Positions 28,846 to 36,150 of a DNA stretch of 56,380 nt are shown here, piece by piece (position 1 is the first letter of the stretch; each line of letters begins with the position of its first letter). The stretch spans positions 1-56,380 of IMG/VR virus record IMGVR_UViG_3300046028_009783, one strand, 5' to 3'. Under the pieces are notes generated by a model, which was not told where the DNA came from, did no database searches, and was given only the letters and a program-made list of their open reading frames with translations. Both the position numbers and the translations under genes were made by a program. The stretch is from a virus.

Positions 28846-30063
28846 TTATTTAGTACAACTTCCTTTAATACTAAATCCGGTTTTACCTACAGGTGAAAAA
28901 ACTTTAGCTTTAACATCACCATTATTTTCATCAAAAGGAACTTTTAAATCACCTGTTCCTACTTTATAGATTACAAACTCTTTAGTCCCACCTCCTTTAA
29001 ACATTGCTTCCAATTGACTTAAGGCTTTATCTACAGTATCACTTTTAGTTTGTTTAGCTCCAGGTTTTAACATTTGATTAACTAAATCTTCATAAGAAGT
29101 AGCTTTAATGGTTTCTACATTTGAACCCATTAAATTTTGATTACCTTTCAATTCAGTTAATTTTAAAACATAAATTGGAACATACTTCCATTCCTGATAT
29201 CCACTTTTAGAATTAGTTTCTTCAGTCGCTACATATCCAGTGTCTTGTTTTATTTTACCATTAGCATCTAATACAACTAATCTATCAGGTATTGTACCTG
29301 TATATAATACTAAATTTCCTTTACCACTAATGTATTCCTCATATGTTCCTTGATCTCCACTCTCACTAAATGGAACCATACTACAAACACTATTTTCTAC
29401 TACAATAGAAACAGTAACAAATTGTTCTGCTTTAAATTTAGGATCATTAACGTCATCTCCTTTTTCATATGGGGTATTTCCTACTTTAGTATCAATTTCA
29501 ATTTTATCAAATCCTAAATTACTTACTAAATCTTCAATAACTTTAGCTCTAGCTTGAGCTAATGAACCTTTACTTTCAAATCCTTTTGGATTAGTTACTT
29601 GTGATTCACCTGCCGTTATAACAATTTTAAAATTCTTTAAGTTTTTACCTTTAACCCAAGACTTAATATCATTAATATTTGTAACTAAACTTTCCTTACT
29701 AGTTAATGAAGTTTTTCCACTATTAAAATTTTCTCCAAAATTGAATGATATTATTTCTCCAGGTATTGAAATTGAAGGTGCAGCCACACTTGGAGTTTCA
29801 GCTGATATTTCAGTTCTAATATCATTTAAAGTATCAGGGGCATACGTTTCTAAAGCATTAGCAATATTAGGTATTAAAAGAATTGCTGCCACAGTATATT
29901 TGCTCCAAGTTTTCCAATTTTGAACAATTTCTTTAACAGCTTGAGCTGCCTCTTTAGCAGTGGCCTCTGTTAATTTAGATTCATCTAATTTTGAATTTAA
30001 ATTCCTTAGAATCGCTAATTCATCTTTAGGTATTTGAGGTAATAAGTCTTTTAATGTAGCCAT
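28846..30063 (-). CDS. Membrane-anchored OmpA-like protein
   Basis: 405 residues. A helical N-terminus is followed by a membrane segment (YTVAAILLIPNIANAL, residues about 56-71) and then an OmpA/MotB-type region (residues 105-225) with FNFGENFNSGKTSL, FKIVITAGESQV, SLAQARAKVIEDLVSNLGFD and EQFVTVSIVVE, the layout expected for peptidoglycan-binding OmpA domains. The C-terminal 150 residues are unassigned beta sequence. Behind a late-type motif, so probably a late or virion-associated product acting at the cell wall. Confidence 0.68.
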   Translation of the reverse strand: MATLKDLLPQIPKDELAILRNLNSKLDESKLTEATAKEAAQAVKEIVQNWKTWSKYTVAAILLIPNIANALETYAPDTLNDIRTEISAETPSVAAPSISIPGEIISFNFGENFNSGKTSLTSKESLVTNINDIKSWVKGKNLKNFKIVITAGESQVTNPKGFESKGSLAQARAKVIEDLVSNLGFDKIEIDTKVGNTPYEKGDDVNDPKFKAEQFVTVSIVVENSVCSMVPFSESGDQGTYEEYISGKGNLVLYTGTIPDRLVVLDANGKIKQDTGYVATEETNSKSGYQEWKYVPIYVLKLTELKGNQNLMGSNVETIKATSYEDLVNQMLKPGAKQTKSDTVDKALSQLEAMFKGGGTKEFVIYKVGTGDLKVPFDENNGDVKAKVFSPVGKTGFSIKGSCTK

Positions 30064-30078
30064 GAATTTATATTATGG

Positions 30079-30090
30079 TAATAAATATTA
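30079..30090 (-). promoter_or_regulatory. Late-type promoter motif
   Basis: Minus-strand GGTAATATTTATTACC, 16-27 bases before the ATG at 30063. It is also a perfect palindrome around ATAT. Confidence 0.5.
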
Positions 30091-30339
30091 CCCTATAAAT
30101 GCTCTCAATTGTTCTACACTCATAACACCTGATTGTTTACGAATGTTTCCTTGATCATCAATTACCACTGTAGTGGGAACGTTTCTAATTCCATGTTCTA
30201 ATATTCTTGGATCACCACTAGAGGCATCTATTGATTGAAATTGAACTCCTAAAGTTTGGGAAGCTACTTGTTCGAATGCTGGTGTGTATGTCTTGCAAGG
30301 TATACAATTGTTGGTATAATATTTAATACATTGTTTCAT
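30088..30339 (-). CDS. Thioredoxin-like protein
   Basis: 83 residues. It starts MKQCIKYYTNNCIPCKTYTP, with the redox pair CIPC at residues 12-15, and has the cis-proline loop in IRNVPTTVVID. A short single-domain thioredoxin like this could supply electrons to a ribonucleotide reductase or keep a phage protein reduced. It overlaps the 79-residue gene by 17 bases. Confidence 0.82.
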   Translation of the reverse strand: MKQCIKYYTNNCIPCKTYTPAFEQVASQTLGVQFQSIDASSGDPRILEHGIRNVPTTVVIDDQGNIRKQSGVMSVEQLRAFIG

Positions 30340-30562
30340 TTTCTATTAATTTGGTTTCTATTTCTTCAAATTCATGTTCGGGTATTATTTCTACAAATAA
30401 ATAAGCTTCATTATGCTTTAATACATGGTCACATCCTAACCACTGTTTCCATACTTTCATTTTCTCATTATTGAATATACCGGTTTTATCGTGGAATTGG
30501 TGTAGTGGCATTACTCTATTAATTAGGTATAGGATGTCACCATGCTTAAATAGTTGTTTCAT
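30323..30562 (-). CDS. Unknown small protein
   Basis: 79 residues (KHGDILYLINRVMPLHQFHD, then YLFVEIIPEHEFEEIETKL). No family recognised. Same operon as the DUF4494-like gene and the thioredoxin. Confidence 0.7.
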   Translation of the reverse strand: MKQLFKHGDILYLINRVMPLHQFHDKTGIFNNEKMKVWKQWLGCDHVLKHNEAYLFVEIIPEHEFEEIETKLIENETMY

Positions 30563-30576
30563 AAATTATTTGAAAT

Positions 30577-30780
30577 CTATTCTATTACTTGTAGAATTTT
30601 AGTGTCTTTAACACTTTTAACTTGGAAGTCTGTTGACATGCCTTCGTTTTCAAACATTTTTGTAACTTTTACTTCGGCATCTGTAACGCTTACTGCATCT
30701 ACTAGATATTGCTCTCTCATTTTGGTTTGTTTTCCTCCGTCGTTTATATCAACGATTTCTACATTTACTTGAAAATACAT
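30577..30780 (-). CDS. DUF4494-like protein
   Basis: 67 residues. MREQYLVDAVSVTDAEVKVT followed by a short strand (FQVKSVKDTKILQVIE) matches the DUF4494 family, small proteins widespread in Bacteroidota and their phages. Function unknown. It supports the host inference. First gene of a three-gene operon behind the promoter at 30811-30843. Confidence 0.75.
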   Translation of the reverse strand: MYFQVNVEIVDINDGGKQTKMREQYLVDAVSVTDAEVKVTKMFENEGMSTDFQVKSVKDTKILQVIE

Positions 30781-30810
30781 AATTTATAGTTTTAATTGTT
30801 ATTAATAATA

Positions 30811-30843
30811 CTTTAACATACGAAATAAAATCTTAATCTCCTA
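30811..30843 (-). promoter_or_regulatory. Early promoter, TAGG variant of the TTGG class
   Basis: TAGG-N15-TTCGTATGTTAAAG, 30 bases before the ATG at 30780; core has one change (TATG). Confidence 0.65.
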
Positions 30844-31543
30844 ATATTTTAGCACCTTTTTTAAGATTATCATACCACCAAAGAGGTTGAAAATTAGTAT
30901 AATGGTTAAGTAACATAATATCCTCCTCTGTTTCGGCTGATGAAATAGGAATTATGTGATCTAAATGCCATTCACCATGATTTTCTAGAGTCATACCTTT
31001 AGTAAATTGAGATTGAATATAATAAATAAAAAATTCAAAACCACAACCTAATATATCTTGGGTTTTTGTTTTTTTTCTAAATATACCTTTACAAGCACGT
31101 TTGAAAGAATTAGTAATATTACTCCTGATTTGTTCTTTAAATTTATAAGTGGGGTTGGTTTGTTTTTTAACCTTGTGAATGTTTTGATAATAATTGGGAT
31201 TGTTAAGTTTCCAATTTTTGGAATATAATAATCTATAATTAGGGTTTTTCTCATTCCATTCCTTATCTATAATAAAGGAACATTCTTTGCATTTATATTT
31301 TTTACCATCTTTTTTATTTTTATCTTTCCCAAATTCAATGAAATTTTTTACTTGGTTACACTTACTACATTTTTTATGATTAAGAGGTAATAAAGGGAGA
31401 GATAATTTATTTTGTAATCTTTTTATTAATGTCTCCTCATTATTACATTTCTTACACCAGCTTTGTAACCCATCCTTACTTTTTACCTTTTTACAGAAAT
31501 CACTAAATAATTTTAATTCTTTACATTTACTACATTTTTTCAT
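30833..31543 (-). CDS. HNH endonuclease with zinc ribbons
   Basis: 236 residues. Two zinc-ribbon-like modules precede the nuclease: CSKCKELK...CKKC near residues 4-33 and CSKCNQVK...CKEC near 57-86. The HNH core is WHLDHIIPIS followed by NHYTNFQPLWWYDNLKKG at residues 187-230. This architecture is typical of mobile HNH genes in phages. It is preceded by a pseudoknot-capable leader and a late-type motif, so it is probably expressed late and under RNA control. Confidence 0.85.
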   Translation of the reverse strand: MKKCSKCKELKLFSDFCKKVKSKDGLQSWCKKCNNEETLIKRLQNKLSLPLLPLNHKKCSKCNQVKNFIEFGKDKNKKDGKKYKCKECSFIIDKEWNEKNPNYRLLYSKNWKLNNPNYYQNIHKVKKQTNPTYKFKEQIRSNITNSFKRACKGIFRKKTKTQDILGCGFEFFIYYIQSQFTKGMTLENHGEWHLDHIIPISSAETEEDIMLLNHYTNFQPLWWYDNLKKGAKILGD

Positions 31544-31554
31544 TTGAAATAAGA

Positions 31555-31629
31555 AACCTACAGCTTTCGAGGTCGGAGTCTCTACTTGCTATAGGTTCTA
31601 AATTAATATTTTATATATGTAGCTCCGAC
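31555..31629 (-). promoter_or_regulatory. Pseudoknot-capable leader of HNH gene
   Basis: On the minus strand GTCGGAG (31629-31623) can pair with CTCCGAC (31578-31572), while AACCTATAGC (31597-31588) can pair with GCTGTAGGTT (31564-31555). The second stem encloses one strand of the first, so together they give an H-type pseudoknot with loops of about 25, 9 and 7 bases. It ends 11 bases before the ATG at 31543. Confidence 0.55.
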
Positions 31630-31637
31630 ACTACGAG

Positions 31638-31648
31638 TATAAATATTA
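31638..31648 (-). promoter_or_regulatory. Late-type promoter motif
   Basis: Minus-strand GTAATATTTATACTC, about 9 bases before the first pseudoknot arm, so transcription from here would begin just ahead of the pseudoknot. Confidence 0.5.
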
Positions 31649-31665
31649 CAAAACTCATTTTTAAT

Positions 31666-31974
31666 TTAATTTAAGGTTTCTAATAATTTTTTTACTTTAA
31701 TACACATTTCATAATCTTCTACTTCTTCGAAGTATACTAACCCCATTTCTAAAGCAGGTTCCCATTCATCTTCATTAACTGTTAAAATAACCTCATCCAT
31801 TTCTTCATCCTCAGTTAAGGTAACAATAAATAGATCAACCATTGAAATTTTTTTATTTTTCTTCCAAAGATGATTTAACATCTCATAAGTTTGAATATGA
31901 ATAACCTCTGGGTGTGATTCAGTATATTCAATTAAGTCATCTGTGTCTTTTAATGTTAATTTTTTGGTTTTCAT
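31666..31974 (-). CDS. Unknown acidic protein
   Basis: 102 residues (LTLKDTDDLIEYTESHPEVI, then VNEDEWEPALEMGLVYFEEV, CIKVKKLLETLN). The C-terminal phrase, a strand then YEMCIKVKKLLE, recalls small T4-like proteins that end in a UVR-like helix. It follows the 119-residue gene without gap. Confidence 0.7.
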   Translation of the reverse strand: MKTKKLTLKDTDDLIEYTESHPEVIHIQTYEMLNHLWKKNKKISMVDLFIVTLTEDEEMDEVILTVNEDEWEPALEMGLVYFEEVEDYEMCIKVKKLLETLN

Positions 31975-32334
31975 TTATTTGGTTTTACGAGGTTTTCTTA
32001 CTTTAGGACGGTCAGAAGGGAAATGGTTATAAAATATTTCACATAACTCCTTTTCTAATGTTTCAATTGCTTCCTTATCAGCTTTAGTAATACGAGTTTT
32101 TCTTTCGTTTTTCTTAGGCTCATATTTACTTTTTAAAGCACTTAATTGTGCTTCTTTTCTATCAAATACACCCCATACAGGGTCTTTGATAGTGACACTT
32201 AAAGGACCTTGTGGGTTAATGTTTTTATCCCATTCCCAAATAAATGTTTCGCCATTATGATCTTTAAATTCTTGTGTGTATTGTAAAATAGGAGTATCGT
32301 TTTCAGCTATTCTACCTCGTCTTTCTACTTTCAT
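31975..32334 (-). CDS. Unknown basic protein
   Basis: 119 residues. ENDTPILQYTQEFKDHNGET then FIWEWDKNINPQGPLSVTIK form a beta half; the second half is basic and helical (KKNERKTRITKADKEAIETL), ending PKVRKPRKTK. It may bind nucleic acid. Its promoter core ends only 5 bases before the ATG, an unusually short leader. Confidence 0.7.
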   Translation of the reverse strand: MKVERRGRIAENDTPILQYTQEFKDHNGETFIWEWDKNINPQGPLSVTIKDPVWGVFDRKEAQLSALKSKYEPKKNERKTRITKADKEAIETLEKELCEIFYNHFPSDRPKVRKPRKTK

Positions 32335-32338
32335 AACC

Positions 32339-32369
32339 TTAATATACGAAAAAAATTTTACTTAACCAA
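32339..32369 (-). promoter_or_regulatory. Early promoter, TTGG class, adjacent to start codon
   Basis: TTGG-N15-TTCGTATATTAAGGTTATG. The normal 15-40 base leader is missing, so the transcript would be leaderless or nearly so. Confidence 0.65.
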
Positions 32370-32783
32370 ACTTTTTACTTCTTTTATATGCTTACATTCT
32401 CTGTCCTTAGCTCTCCATACTCCTGGACAATTGCAACTAAATTTGAATCCATTTCGTTTAGTAACATATTCTCCATCCCCACTTGAGGATTTGAATTTCC
32501 AAGTATCAATTTCTTTTACTTGTTCTTGTTTTGATATCTTTTGTGCCCATTTTATATCACTCAATTCAGTATTTGGGTGACATGGTACCCAACCAGGAAC
32601 AATATATCTACCACTAAGTGTGTTTATTAAACTTGGTGGAATTAAGGATTCAATTTGGTATTTGTGAACTTGAACTATAGATGTTCTTACATTGGGGTTA
32701 TCTATAGTAATAGCAGTATTAGAATGTACTGTATAATCTTCCATAAAACCACAATTCCAAGTATTTGAAACATTGTATAACAT
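32358..32783 (-). CDS. SWIM-type zinc-finger protein
   Basis: 141 residues. The C-terminus (FSCNCPGVWRAKDRECKHIK) has the C-x-C...C-x-H pattern of SWIM zinc fingers, at about residues 116-134. SWIM domains occur with helicases, recombination factors and transposases and bind DNA or protein. The N-terminal 100 residues are beta-rich without a known domain. Own early promoter. Confidence 0.72.
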   Translation of the reverse strand: MLYNVSNTWNCGFMEDYTVHSNTAITIDNPNVRTSIVQVHKYQIESLIPPSLINTLSGRYIVPGWVPCHPNTELSDIKWAQKISKQEQVKEIDTWKFKSSSGDGEYVTKRNGFKFSCNCPGVWRAKDRECKHIKEVKSLVK

Positions 32784-32807
32784 AACCTTTCTTTTTTAAA
32801 TTTATAC

Positions 32808-32839
32808 TTAAATATACGAAAAAAATCTTAAATATCCAA
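32808..32839 (-). promoter_or_regulatory. Early promoter, TTGG class
   Basis: TTGG-N15-TTCGTATATTTAAGTATAA, 25 bases before the ATG at 32783. Confidence 0.78.
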
Positions 32840-32843
32840 GTTT

Positions 32844-33524
32844 TTAGTCATTGTATGATACAAAATCATCATTTTCATCTTTATCATCGTTTTCGTCTAA
32901 TAAATTTAATGATTTGAATTGCTCATACATTGCATCATCCATTTCCCATTTAACTTCTTGGATTTTAGGTATTTCGTATGTGTCTTCTATACCTTGTATT
33001 TGTTTAGGAGTAAATATATCTCCGATAGTTAAATAATAACAATTGTAGCATAGAAACTCTAAGTTATCCTGTTTCCAATCTCGTTTATTCCCATTTTTAA
33101 AATTAACTAACAATGGTACTCTATAATCTGATACACGTTGTTCCTTAAATCCACAACAAGTACATTCTTCAGCTAATATTGCTTCTTGAATTAATCTACG
33201 TTTGAATTTATCTATACTAAATGACTCGGTGTATAATTCTCCTGATAGTATTTTTTGTAGGTCAGGGTCTCTACCATGATGTTTTAGAAATTTAGGAATA
33301 CCTTTACCCACTTGATTTTTATGAACATCAAATAGTGTTGGTGAGTTAGGATCGTTATCGTCTACTCTGAATGATTTGAAATATGGTTTAATATGTTGGT
33401 AGGAACAATTTAAGTATCGAGCTGCTGCTCTAATACTTTTAGTAACCTTCATTGCACGTAACAAATCTTCTTTTGAGTATATTTTTGGTTTTGGACCCTT
33501 ACGAAAATCATTTGGATGAGCCAT
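32844..33524 (-). CDS. HNH-like protein with N-terminal helix-turn-helix
   Basis: 226 residues. Residues 18-55 (KEDLLRAMKVTKSIRAAARY then LNCSYQHIKPYFKSF) look like a helix-turn-helix. Residues 128-175 hold a treble-clef style pair (CTCCG and CYNC) around LLVNFKNGNKRDWKQDNLEF, the layout of HNH / endonuclease VII-like folds, but the HNH histidine pair is not obvious. The C-terminus is acidic. A DNA-binding or nuclease role is likely. It is followed at 5 bases by the next gene. Confidence 0.65.
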   Translation of the reverse strand: MAHPNDFRKGPKPKIYSKEDLLRAMKVTKSIRAAARYLNCSYQHIKPYFKSFRVDDNDPNSPTLFDVHKNQVGKGIPKFLKHHGRDPDLQKILSGELYTESFSIDKFKRRLIQEAILAEECTCCGFKEQRVSDYRVPLLVNFKNGNKRDWKQDNLEFLCYNCYYLTIGDIFTPKQIQGIEDTYEIPKIQEVKWEMDDAMYEQFKSLNLLDENDDKDENDDFVSYND

Positions 33525-33529
33525 ATAAC

Positions 33530-33958
33530 TTATTTTTCGTTTAAAAAGTCGGGTATTATTTGGGATAAATAATTATAAAGATCTTCAGCTGTTTTTAGAA
33601 ATATTTCTACTTCAGTTCCATCTTCTTTAGTTTCAATCAAGTAATTTATTGTACCATCTAAATTGGCACGTTCATATAAATAGAATGTAATTAATTCATA
33701 TACGTTCGTTCCCCAAGTTAATAACATTAATTTATCTATAACTCCATAGAATGGTTCCTCGTATTCAAATAGATCTAATCCAAATTCACTTTGCAATCGA
33801 GCAGATTTATTAAGTGCTTTTTCATATTGTTCTATAAGTGATATAAATAGAATTTTCTTTTTGAATGCCTTATTTCGTCTTTGTTTTTTAATTAAAACTG
33901 GAGAATTAAGTAACTGTTCAAATGCTTCTTGAAGACTATTTTGTAGGTTGGGATCCAT
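33530..33958 (-). CDS. Unknown protein, T4-like neighbourhood
   Basis: 142 residues, helical, with FEQLLNSPVLIKKQRRNKAF and FGLDLFEYEEPFYGVIDKLM, WGTNVYELITFYLYE. Highly ordered helical pattern and aromatic content suggest a conserved phage protein, but I cannot name it. It overlaps the neighbour upstream by 23 bases. Confidence 0.7.
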   Translation of the reverse strand: MDPNLQNSLQEAFEQLLNSPVLIKKQRRNKAFKKKILFISLIEQYEKALNKSARLQSEFGLDLFEYEEPFYGVIDKLMLLTWGTNVYELITFYLYERANLDGTINYLIETKEDGTEVEIFLKTAEDLYNYLSQIIPDFLNEK

Positions 33959-34262
33959 TTTTTTCTAATTCTTTATATAAACTATCAATTTGGGAGCATT
34001 TACGGTAATCCTCTATTCTAATAAAGTATTCTAATGAAGATTTTAGTGTAGATAAATAATTTTCTTTAGTTATTATTATATTAGCTTCTAATTGTGGTAT
34101 AGCACATACCGTAAATTCTTTTTTATTATCTTTAATGGCCTGTTTCATCCCGTCTACAACGTTTTCAAATATAGAATGTTGTATTTTAGGAGCAAAAAGG
34201 GTATCTAAAATACCCCTTGTACTATACTCCTTTAATAATATGTTAGGCAGGTGTCTCTTCAT
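33936..34262 (-). CDS. Unknown protein
   Basis: 108 residues from the ATG at 34262 (MKRHLPNILLKEYSTRG). I prefer this start to 34304 because it cuts the overlap with the upstream gene to 20 bases. The C-terminal phrase SLEYFIRIEDYRKCSQIDSL contains the YExC-type helix seen in several T4-like small proteins (compare 31666-31974). Function unknown. Confidence 0.68.
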   Translation of the reverse strand: MKRHLPNILLKEYSTRGILDTLFAPKIQHSIFENVVDGMKQAIKDNKKEFTVCAIPQLEANIIITKENYLSTLKSSLEYFIRIEDYRKCSQIDSLYKELEKNGSQPTK

Positions 34263-34668
34263 TATCAGAACTTGTTGATTGAGCTTCTCCTTCCATACTT
34301 CCACCCAATACTTTATCTTTAATAAAGGTAAATACTGAATCTAATGGGATTTGGAAGTTAGCAGCCATTTTATCAGGCGCGTCTGTGTCTCTATCAAATT
34401 CTAAACCATAGTCAACGAATTTTTTAGATACTGCTGTTGATATTGAACTTTGTAGTGAATCAACTTCTTCAGGTGTTAGATTAGTTAATACTTCTCCATT
34501 TTCATTTACAGGAAAAAATTTAACTTTAATACCTTTTTTAGTTGGGTTTTTATTTACATCTACTACTACTTTAAAGCTTTCACCACCAATAGTAGCGTTA
34601 TAGTTTAATTCACCTTCTTCTTTAAGAAATTCTTCACTTAGAAAGAAATCACGTAATTTGTATTCCAT
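34243..34668 (-). CDS. Unknown protein behind a late-type motif
   Basis: 141 residues, with YNATIGGESFKVVVDVNKNP and KKGIKVKFFPVNENGE (beta) and an acidic end (STSSDNEETPA). First gene of a unit of three to four genes running to 32844, starting 16-25 bases after a late-type motif. Could be a virion or assembly protein. Confidence 0.7.
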   Translation of the reverse strand: MEYKLRDFFLSEEFLKEEGELNYNATIGGESFKVVVDVNKNPTKKGIKVKFFPVNENGEVLTNLTPEEVDSLQSSISTAVSKKFVDYGLEFDRDTDAPDKMAANFQIPLDSVFTFIKDKVLGGSMEGEAQSTSSDNEETPA

Positions 34669-34682
34669 GTTGTTAATTTTGG

Positions 34683-34693
34683 TATAAATATTA
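34683..34693 (-). promoter_or_regulatory. Late-type promoter motif
   Basis: Minus-strand TTTAATATTTATACC in the 22-base gap after the glycosyltransferase gene, 16-25 bases before the ATG at 34668. Confidence 0.5.
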
Positions 34694-35458
34694 AAGATAT
34701 TTTAAATTATTTAAAGGATTATGTTTAATGTTAGTCCCCCATTTATATATTGAATAATTAAAGCATTCTTGTTCTATAAGTTGCTTTTCTTGCTGTTTCT
34801 CAGGAGTAGGAGCAGTACCTAATGATACAAAATGATAAAAACTACAATTATATGTTCTTAGCATCTTCATTCCATTTAATTGACATTTCAAGAAAAATTC
34901 CCAATCAACTGTCCATGGACCAGGGTATGTTTCATCAAACCCCCCAATTTTTAAATAGTCTATTTTAGAGATTAAAAATGGGAATGTTGAACCTTCTTCT
35001 GTAGTTTCATTTCTCCTATTATTAATCTCATAAGCCCAAAACGCTTTCAAATCAAACGTTTTAGGATCACGACCTAAATCCTTAATATCAAACTGTCTAA
35101 ACATGCTATGAGTAGGTTCAATTTGATTTGGGGATAATACTGAATTAGATTGATAGGCCTCTAGTAAGTACTTATCCCAATTAGTAGGAAATATATTATC
35201 GTCTTGAACATGAAATACTAAATCAAATTTAGCATTACAATGACCAAAGTTCATTGCTCGTATCATCCCAACATTCTCTTCAAGATTTAGGATTTCAATA
35301 TCATTAGAGTATTTATCTAATACTTCCTTATTAACATCATAGTAACCATCTACTACAACTATAATCTGATTTTTATATAACTGTCCCGTTATAGCTGATT
35401 TAAGACATAAGTCTAATGCTTCAGGTTCTTTATAAGTTGGTATTACTACTGTTATCAT
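34691..35458 (-). CDS. Family 2 glycosyltransferase
   Basis: 255 residues with a GT-A fold: MITVVIPTYKEPEALDLCLK at the start, donor-binding VVVDGYYD, and a metal-binding-like HVQDDN near residue 87. Further on, KIGGFDETYPGPWTVDWEFF is the acceptor-side segment. It would transfer a nucleotide-activated sugar to an acceptor. Last gene of the carbohydrate island. It overlaps the next gene by 4 bases. Confidence 0.88.
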   Translation of the reverse strand: MITVVIPTYKEPEALDLCLKSAITGQLYKNQIIVVVDGYYDVNKEVLDKYSNDIEILNLEENVGMIRAMNFGHCNAKFDLVFHVQDDNIFPTNWDKYLLEAYQSNSVLSPNQIEPTHSMFRQFDIKDLGRDPKTFDLKAFWAYEINNRRNETTEEGSTFPFLISKIDYLKIGGFDETYPGPWTVDWEFFLKCQLNGMKMLRTYNCSFYHFVSLGTAPTPEKQQEKQLIEQECFNYSIYKWGTNIKHNPLNNLKYL

Positions 35459-36150
35459 ATGTTATTCCAATCTGTTAAAGGGGTTAGCCATGCTGTTTCT
35501 CCATGTGTTGAATACCCTGGTAATGGAGTAATTAGTAATTCATTTTGATCTCTTAGATCTAAAAACATATGAAAATCTTGTGGATAAGTCCCAGTTGTAT
35601 ATTTCCTTAATGTTGATTCTGTTTTTTTTAAGGTACTAACTTTAGAAGCAAATGTCATAGTAGTAGCATTAGTTATTTTCCAGTGGATTGAGTCTGTTAA
35701 GTAAACTCTGGTGTCTTCAGCTCCACCTTCGCAATATGGATTTCCCCCTTGTGATGGAGTCATGTATTTATCGGGATGATCATAGAGTGATATAAAAGCT
35801 GGATCTAAATTAAAACCTTCCTCTAATATTTTATCAGATCCGGGTTTATGTAAATAATCATTTTCAACAAAGTAGATTATCTCATCATCATTATATTTTA
35901 AAGCTTTATCTAAAGCTAAATTAAATGTTCCTGCTCCATGACCTATGGATACTTTTTCTATATTAACTGGGTCAATATATTTTATAATCATATTTAAAGT
36001 ATTCTCACTACAGTTATCTGCTATAATTAATATATCATGAATATGGTCAAAAAACACATTACATAAATTTTTTAGGCAGGATTCATTATTAATATAATCA
36101 GGTTTTATTTTGTTATAACCTGCATCGGATATTCTATAAATTATTTTCAT
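35455..36150 (-). CDS. GT-A-like glycosyltransferase
   Basis: 231 residues. It lacks the classic N-terminal GT2 start, but IIYFVENDYLHKPGSDKILE (residues about 90-109) resembles the metal-binding loop of phage GT-A enzymes, and the ending YSTHGETAWLTPLTDW is known from phage proteins of this group. Overlaps both neighbours by 4 bases. Substrate unknown. Confidence 0.72.
   Translation of the reverse strand: MKIIYRISDAGYNKIKPDYINNESCLKNLCNVFFDHIHDILIIADNCSENTLNMIIKYIDPVNIEKVSIGHGAGTFNLALDKALKYNDDEIIYFVENDYLHKPGSDKILEEGFNLDPAFISLYDHPDKYMTPSQGGNPYCEGGAEDTRVYLTDSIHWKITNATTMTFASKVSTLKKTESTLRKYTTGTYPQDFHMFLDLRDQNELLITPLPGYSTHGETAWLTPLTDWNNI

Noticed and set aside
31048-31254. 68-codon frame inside the HNH gene at 30833
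   Set aside because: Out-of-frame shadow within a gene with recognisable domains.
31555-31629. HDV-like or hammerhead ribozyme, or group I intron, in the leader of the HNH gene
   Set aside because: The interleaved stems recall HDV but the third stem and catalytic joins are missing; there is no hammerhead core and no group I P7-like element that I can see.
32844-33524. T4 endonuclease VII (gp49) homologue
   Set aside because: The paired cysteines and length are suggestive but the characteristic order of motifs is not clear enough to name it.
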